Positions 59,445 to 64,000 of a stretch of 64,000 bases of DNA are shown here, one piece after another (within the stretch, counting starts at the first letter, position 1; every line of letters begins with the position of its first letter). The position numbers and the translations under genes were made by a program. The DNA is taken from the NCBI GenBank assembly GCA_019638385.1, contig JAHBTW010000006.1, positions 124,001 through 188,000 of the forward strand, given 5' to 3'. The notes below the pieces were generated by a model that searched no databases, was not told the origin of the DNA, and saw nothing but the letters and a program-made list of their open reading frames with translations. This stretch comes from Saprospiraceae bacterium (GTDB lineage: Bacteria; Bacteroidota; Bacteroidia; Chitinophagales; Saprospiraceae).

Positions 59445-61352
59445 TTACTTGTCCTTCACTTCTTCGTATTCCACATCGGTTACGTCTTCGGCCTGGCCGG
59501 CGCCGTTTTGCTCGGCCCCGTTGTCGCCAGGCGCAGCGCCTTGCTGCTCCTGCGATGCCTGGTACATTTCCTGGCTGGCAGCCTGCCACGCGGCGTTGAG
59601 CGCCTCGGTAGCCTTGTCAATACCGTCAAGGTCTTCGGCTTTGTGCGCCTCTTTGAGGTTGGCAACAGCCGCTTCGATGGCCTCTTTTTTGTGCGCGGGC
59701 ACTTTGTCGCCGAATTCTTTGAGCTGCTTCTCTGTTTGGAAAATCAGCGAATCCGCCATGTTGATCTTCTCAACGCGCTCGCGGGTGATGCGGTCGGTAT
59801 CGGCATTGGCGGCAGCCTCGGCCTTCATGCGCTCCACTTCATCTTTGGAGAGGCCGGTGGAGGCTTCGATGCGAATGTTCTGTTCTTTACCGGTACCTTT
59901 GTCTTTGGCGGTCACGCTGAGAATGCCGTTGGCGTCAATATCGAAAGAGACTTCGACTTGCGGCAAGCCGCGCGGCGCCGGCGGAATACCGTCAAGGATG
60001 AAGCGACCTACGGTGCGGTTGTCGCGGGCCATGGGTCGTTCCCCTTGCAGGATATGGATTTCCACCGAGGGCTGATTATCGGCAGCGGTAGAATACGTTT
60101 TCGACTTTTTAGCCGGGATGGTGGTATTGGACTCAATGACGACATCATAAACGCCGCCGAGGGTTTCGATACCGAGGGACAGCGGCGTCACGTCGAGCAG
60201 GAGTACATCTTTTACTTCACCGGTGAGTACGCCGCCCTGAATGGCAGCGCCTATGGCTACCACTTCATCGGGGTTCACACCTTTGTTGGGCTTTTTGCCG
60301 AAGAAATCTTCTACAGCCTGTTGTATGCGCGGTATGCGGGTAGAGCCGCCCACGAGGATGATTTCATCCACATCATTTTTGGAGATGCCGGCATCCTTGA
60401 GCGCCAGCTCGCAGGGCTTGAGAGTGCGCTCCACCAAGTGGTCAATGAGTTGTTCGAACTTAGCGCGCGTCAACTTCATCACCAGGTGCTTGGGCACGCC
60501 GTCCACTGCCGTAATGTAGGGCAGATTCAGTTCCGTTTCCGAAGAGGACGACAATTCGATTTTGGCTTTTTCTGCGGCATCTTTAAGGCGTTGGAGGGCC
60601 ATGGGGTCTTTGCGCAGGTCAATATTTTCCTGAGATTTGAACTCATCGGCCAGCCAGTCAATGATAATGTGGTCGAAGTCGTCGCCTCCGAGGTGCGTAT
60701 CGCCGTTGGTGGATTTCACCTCGAATACGCCTTCGCCCAAATCGAGGATAGAAATATCGAAGGTGCCGCCGCCGAGGTCATACACGGCGATGGTCATGTC
60801 TTTGTGGCGTTTGTCTAAGCCGTAAGCGAGCGCTGCGGCGGTAGGCTCGTTGATGATGCGCTTGATGGTAAGGCCGGCAATTTCACCTGCCTCTTTGGTG
60901 GCCTGCCGCTGCGAGTCGTTGAAGTAAGCAGGTACGGTGACAACGGCTTCCGTCACAGGTTGTCCGAGGTAATCTTCGGCTACTTTTTTCATTTTCTGGA
61001 GCACCATGGCCGAAACCTCCTGGGGTGTGAAGTGCCGTCCGTCAATGTCCACGCGCACGGTATCGTTGTCGCCTTTGGCCACTTTATACGGCACATGGCT
61101 CACTTCTCCCGAACGTTCAGAGTAGCGGGTACCCATGAAACGCTTGATAGAATATACGGTGCGCTTGGGGTTGGTGATGGCTTGGCGTTTGGCCGGGTCA
61201 CCTACCTTGCGCTCTCCATTGTCCATGAAAGCGACTACTGAGGGTGTCGTTCTTTTGCCTTCGTCGTTGGGAATTACCACCGGCTCATTACCTTCCATTA
61301 CGGCTACGCAAGAGTTGGTGGTACCTAAGTCAATCCCGATAATTTTACCCAT
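59445..61352 (-). CDS. dnaK: chaperone DnaK (Hsp70)
   Basis: The 635-residue Hsp70 has [18 protein letters not shown], the ATPase signatures ([34 protein letters not shown]), the linker [19 protein letters not shown] and a substrate-binding domain. It ends with a Gln/Ala-rich lid and the acidic tail [13 protein letters not shown]. Length and motifs are normal. dnaJ and grpE are not adjacent. A sigma-54-type promoter match lies upstream, and the neighbouring divergent gene is rpoN. Confidence 0.98.
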   Translation of the reverse strand: MGKIIGIDLGTTNSCVAVMEGNEPVVIPNDEGKRTTPSVVAFMDNGERKVGDPAKRQAITNPKRTVYSIKRFMGTRYSERSGEVSHVPYKVAKGDNDTVRVDIDGRHFTPQEVSAMVLQKMKKVAEDYLGQPVTEAVVTVPAYFNDSQRQATKEAGEIAGLTIKRIINEPTAAALAYGLDKRHKDMTIAVYDLGGGTFDISILDLGEGVFEVKSTNGDTHLGGDDFDHIIIDWLADEFKSQENIDLRKDPMALQRLKDAAEKAKIELSSSSETELNLPYITAVDGVPKHLVMKLTRAKFEQLIDHLVERTLKPCELALKDAGISKNDVDEIILVGGSTRIPRIQQAVEDFFGKKPNKGVNPDEVVAIGAAIQGGVLTGEVKDVLLLDVTPLSLGIETLGGVYDVVIESNTTIPAKKSKTYSTAADNQPSVEIHILQGERPMARDNRTVGRFILDGIPPAPRGLPQVEVSFDIDANGILSVTAKDKGTGKEQNIRIEASTGLSKDEVERMKAEAAANADTDRITRERVEKINMADSLIFQTEKQLKEFGDKVPAHKKEAIEAAVANLKEAHKAEDLDGIDKATEALNAAWQAASQEMYQASQEQQGAAPGDNGAEQNGAGQAEDVTDVEYEEVKDK

Positions 61353-61409
61353 AATATTATAACTTTTGAGTTTGGATGATCAAAAATGTGAACGTGTCAC
61401 TGCCTTTTT

Positions 61410-61426
61410 AGCAAGCCTTGTGCCAA
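61410..61426 (-). promoter_or_regulatory. sigma-54-type promoter match upstream of dnaK
   Basis: On the minus strand TTGGCACAAGGCTTGCT (61426 to 61410) fits the -24/-12 consensus TGGCAC-N5-TTGC exactly, including the spacing. A start near 61399 would leave a leader of about 47 nt before the dnaK ATG. The rest of the 385-bp gap (61353-61737) holds no gene I can support. Confidence 0.45.
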
Positions 61427-61737
61427 AGCCGAAAACAGTTTTTCGGGCTGTCAAAGCGGCCAATACCCAACCTGACCTGCTGATTTCATGGCAGGATATA
61501 AGGTTTTTCTGCCAAAACGGCAGTTATTTGGGTGCGACTTTTGGAGTACCGGTTAGGATGGGGGCGATGGAGCGGGCAGGGCATATTTTAAAAATATTCA
61601 TATTAAACTTTTTTGGCATGTTTTTTGTTAAAATCGCCTTGTCGCCTTTCAGCAGTTTGTTTGTGAAGGAAAAACGGGGTAAATTAGCCGCATGGTTTGT
61701 TTCATAAAAGAACAGCCGGCGCGAAAATAAAAACGCA

Positions 61738-63297
61738 ATGCTAAAGCAGAGTTTAAATCAGAAAATGCTCCAAAAACTGGCGCCGCAGCAAATTCAGCTC
61801 ATGAAGTTGTTGCAGGTGCCTACTGCTGTACTGGAGCAGCGCATCAAGGAAGAAATGGAGGAAAACCCTGCTTTAGAAGAAGGCGACTATCAGGAAGACC
61901 TCAGCGAGGCCGACGGGCCGTCGGAGCAGGAAGATTTGTACGATTCGGAAAACAACAAGAGCGATTCTGCCGACGAAGAAACAGGCGACCTACCCGATTA
62001 CCAAAATGAAAAAGACAACCCTTTAGAGTTCAGCGATTATCTCAATGAGTACATTGCCGATGATGAGGCGTCGTATAAAACCCGCGGCGACTCCTATAAC
62101 AATGATGAGGAAGACCGCCGGCTGCCCGTTGCCATAGAGAACACGTTTCACGACTACTTAGAGCAACAGGTAGGGATGATGGAATTGGATAATCCCCGGC
62201 AGGAAGCCATTGCCCGGCAAATTATCGGCAGCATTGACGACGACGGATACCTGCGCCGCGAACCCTCCGCTATTTTAGATGACCTCTTGTTTTCACAAAA
62301 CATCAGCACAGACGAAGCCGAAATTGAAACCATTCTCAAAAAAATACAACGCTTCGACCCGCCCGGCATCGGCGCCCGCTCCCTGCAAGAATGCCTGTTG
62401 CTTCAGTTGGAAGGCCGCATGGATCGGGAAGGCGCCTCCCTCGTAGAAAAATTTGCCATTCAACTCGCCATCAGGATACTCCGGGATCACTTCGACGAGT
62501 TCACAAAAAAACACTACGACAAACTTCAACGCCTGCTCGACATTGACGAAGAAGACCTCAAGGAGGCCATTGATGAAATTCTCAAACTCAATCCCAAGCC
62601 CGCCGGCGCTTTTGTGAGCGATGCTAGCGCCTCCCAACAATACATCATCCCCGACTTTTTATTGTCGAACAATGACGGCGAACTCGAACTCACTCTCAAC
62701 GCCCGCAACGCCCCCGACCTGCGCATCAGCGACCACTACAAAGACATGCTGCGCGCTTACAAACGCACGGCCCAGGGCCGCCGCCCCAATGTCCGCGAAC
62801 GAGAAGCCATCCTGTTCATTAAACAAAAAATAGACTCTGCCAAGTGGTTCATTGACGCCATACAACAGCGCCAGGATACCATGTACCGCACCATGTACGC
62901 CATCCTGCAATACCAGTACGATTACTTCCTCGGCGGCGACGATCGCAGGCTGCGCCCCATGATTCTCAAGGACATTGCCGAAGTGACCGGCTTAGACATC
63001 TCCACCGTGTCGAGGGTGGTAAACAGCAAATTCGTGCAAACAGAATTCGGCACCCGCCGCCTCAAAGACTTTTTTTCCGAATCGCTGCAAAACAGCGAAG
63101 GAGAGGAAGTATCTACCCTGGAAGTAAAAAAAATACTCTCCGACCTCATCTCCGCAGAAAGCAAACGCAAGCCGCTTTCCGATGAAAAACTCACTGAACT
63201 GCTCACTGAAAAAGGCTACAACATCGCGCGCCGTACGGTGGCTAAGTACCGCGAGCAACTCAACATTCCGGTGGCTAGGTTGCGCAAGGAATTGTAA
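61738..63297 (+). CDS. rpoN: RNA polymerase sigma-54 factor
   Basis: The N-terminal region I (LKQSLNQKMLQKLAPQQIQLMKLLQVPTAVLEQRIKEEMEENPALEE) binds activator and core enzyme. An acidic region II follows (DLSEADGPSEQEDLYDSENNKSDSADEETGD). The core-binding domain (FDPPGIGARSLQECLLLQLE) precedes the helix-turn-helix (LKDIAEVTGLDISTVSRVVNSKFVQTEFGTRRLKDFF). The C-terminal RpoN box is ARRTVAKYREQLNIP. All regions are intact. It reads divergently from dnaK. Confidence 0.97.
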   Translation: MLKQSLNQKMLQKLAPQQIQLMKLLQVPTAVLEQRIKEEMEENPALEEGDYQEDLSEADGPSEQEDLYDSENNKSDSADEETGDLPDYQNEKDNPLEFSDYLNEYIADDEASYKTRGDSYNNDEEDRRLPVAIENTFHDYLEQQVGMMELDNPRQEAIARQIIGSIDDDGYLRREPSAILDDLLFSQNISTDEAEIETILKKIQRFDPPGIGARSLQECLLLQLEGRMDREGASLVEKFAIQLAIRILRDHFDEFTKKHYDKLQRLLDIDEEDLKEAIDEILKLNPKPAGAFVSDASASQQYIIPDFLLSNNDGELELTLNARNAPDLRISDHYKDMLRAYKRTAQGRRPNVREREAILFIKQKIDSAKWFIDAIQQRQDTMYRTMYAILQYQYDYFLGGDDRRLRPMILKDIAEVTGLDISTVSRVVNSKFVQTEFGTRRLKDFFSESLQNSEGEEVSTLEVKKILSDLISAESKRKPLSDEKLTELLTEKGYNIARRTVAKYREQLNIPVARLRKEL

Positions 63298-63351
63298 ACA
63301 GCAGCGCCGACTTGACTAAACTGAAATCTCGAAATCAAAAACCATTTACCA

Positions 63352-63780
63352 ATGAAATACACAACGTGCTTATTTATCCTCTGCACTTTCTATGCAACGG
63401 GCGCACTCGCCCAATCGCCCCTCGGCGTCTGGAAAACCATAGACGACAAAAACGGCGAGGCCAAATCGCACATCGAAATTTATGAAAAAGGCGGCAAGCT
63501 ACACGGCAAGGTGTTGCGGCTGCTGATTAAACCGTCCGATACCCGCTGCGAAAAATGCAAGGGCAACAAAAAAGACCAACTCATTGTGGGTATGGATGTG
63601 ATAGAGGACCTGGCGGCCCAGGACGGCATGTGGAAAGGCGGAAAAATTCTCGATCCGGAGAGTGGCAACGAGTACACTTGCAGCATCTGGTTTGAAAAAG
63701 GCAACAAGGATGAGTTGCGCCTGCGCGGCAAACACTGGACGGGGCTGTACCGCACACAAACCTGGTACAGGGTGAAGTGA
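63352..63780 (+). CDS. DUF2147 family secreted protein
   Basis: The signal peptide MKYTTCLFILCTFYATGALAQ is followed by the lipocalin-like DUF2147 domain: SPLGVWKTIDDKNGEAKSHIEIYEKGGKLHGKVLRLL, TRCEKCKGNKKDQLIVGMDVIEDL, MWKGGKILDPESGNEYTCSIWFEKGNKDELRLRGKHW and a final LYRTQTWYRV. At 142 residues it is full length. The function of the family is not established. It lies 54 bp after rpoN. Confidence 0.92.
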   Translation: MKYTTCLFILCTFYATGALAQSPLGVWKTIDDKNGEAKSHIEIYEKGGKLHGKVLRLLIKPSDTRCEKCKGNKKDQLIVGMDVIEDLAAQDGMWKGGKILDPESGNEYTCSIWFEKGNKDELRLRGKHWTGLYRTQTWYRVK

Positions 63781-63882
63781 TTGCTCCAAACTTTAACAGT
63801 GCAGGAACAATAAGCGGCGCAGCGCTAAGGTTTTATAGGCATTATGATTACGAAATTTCATCAGCCACTAAAATCTGCTCGT

Positions 63883-64000
63883 ATGCATCAAACCTGTACA
63901 CGCAACGATCTGCTCCGTTTCATTTATCGGGAGACAACGGTCTCTGAAAATTTGGCGATTCGCGAGGCGCTTTCCGAGGACCTGCTCCTTCGGGAAGCTT
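63883..64000 (+). CDS. small conserved Bacteroidota protein, truncated by window end
   Basis: The frame from ATG 63883 (MHQTCTRNDLLRFIYRETTVSENLAIREALSEDLLLREA) is open to the last base. The same frame has an earlier ATG at 63844. Small acidic proteins with NDLLRFIYRET and an anti-sigma-like helical pattern are common in this phylum, but I know no function. The 3' end is missing. Confidence 0.65.
   Translation, partial: MHQTCTRNDLLRFIYRETTVSENLAIREALSEDLLLREA

Noticed and set aside
61366..61707. A 113-codon open frame between dnaK and rpoN
   Set aside because: It overlaps the dnaK promoter region, has no recognisable pattern and lies in a region with promoter-like sequence. I treat it as non-coding.

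Overview
The window looks like chromosome of a member of the Bacteroidota, most likely a Saprospira/Lewinella-type (Saprospiria) bacterium. The markers are type IX secretion (T9SS) cargo with both type A and type B (CHU_C-like) sorting domains, a PorP/SprF-type protein with an OmpA tail, SprB-like repeats, a DUF6913 gene beside dapA, and a Bacteroidota-type tRNA promoter (TTG then TATCTTTG). GC content is moderate to high except in the AT-rich stretch around 29.2-30.7 kb. No ribosomal RNA, CRISPR array, integrase or intact transposase was seen.

Layout. 1-6 kb: 5' part of a giant secreted multidomain protein (minus strand). 6.3-12 kb: housekeeping genes (gltX, polysaccharide deacetylase, scpB, an amidohydrolase lipoprotein, an ElaA-like acetyltransferase). 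12.3-16.6 kb: a compact three-gene surface operon (tail-fibre-like N-domain protein, T9SS type B cargo, PorP/SprF-TSP3-OmpA fusion). 16.7-16.9 kb: a REPIN-like paired-hairpin repeat. 16.9-20.8 kb: accA-DUF6913-dapA and a di-haem peroxidase. 21.1-27 kb: a TetR-controlled export operon (outer membrane protein, ABC ATPase, two FtsX-type permeases, LolA-like protein). 27.4-30.6 kb: tRNA-Asp followed by an accessory patch with an AbiE toxin-antitoxin pair and a DUF3883 nuclease-like protein. 31.9-46.6 kb: an array of four intact genes and one broken gene for large secreted proteins that look like phage tail appendages (common N-domain, DLxVxGN-type stalk repeats, a DYAE domain resembling the Peptidase_G2 self-cleaving domain, a coiled-coil end). 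These are interleaved with small T9SS type A proteins, a vitamin-K-carboxylase-like HTTM membrane protein and a MITE-like element.

47-57.6 kb: a group 3d NAD-linked [NiFe] hydrogenase locus. It has hoxF, a fused hoxU-hoxY gene, hoxH, and the maturation protease hoxW. Inserted between hoxH and hoxW is a diversity-generating retroelement (DGR) of about 5 kb. It consists of a formylglycine-generating-enzyme-fold target gene ending in a variable repeat (VR), an HRDC-type accessory gene, a DGR reverse transcriptase and a template repeat (TR). Over 135 aligned bases TR and VR differ at 21 positions, and all 21 are adenines in TR. The retroelement is followed directly by an LRR-Roc-COR-TIR (Roco) protein. 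The combination suggests a diversified intracellular sensor beside a TIR effector; I regard this as the most exciting system in the window.

57.6-64 kb: a membrane-tethered winged-helix regulator, an alpha/beta hydrolase, dnaK with a sigma-54-like promoter match, rpoN, a DUF2147 protein and the start of a small conserved gene cut by the window end.
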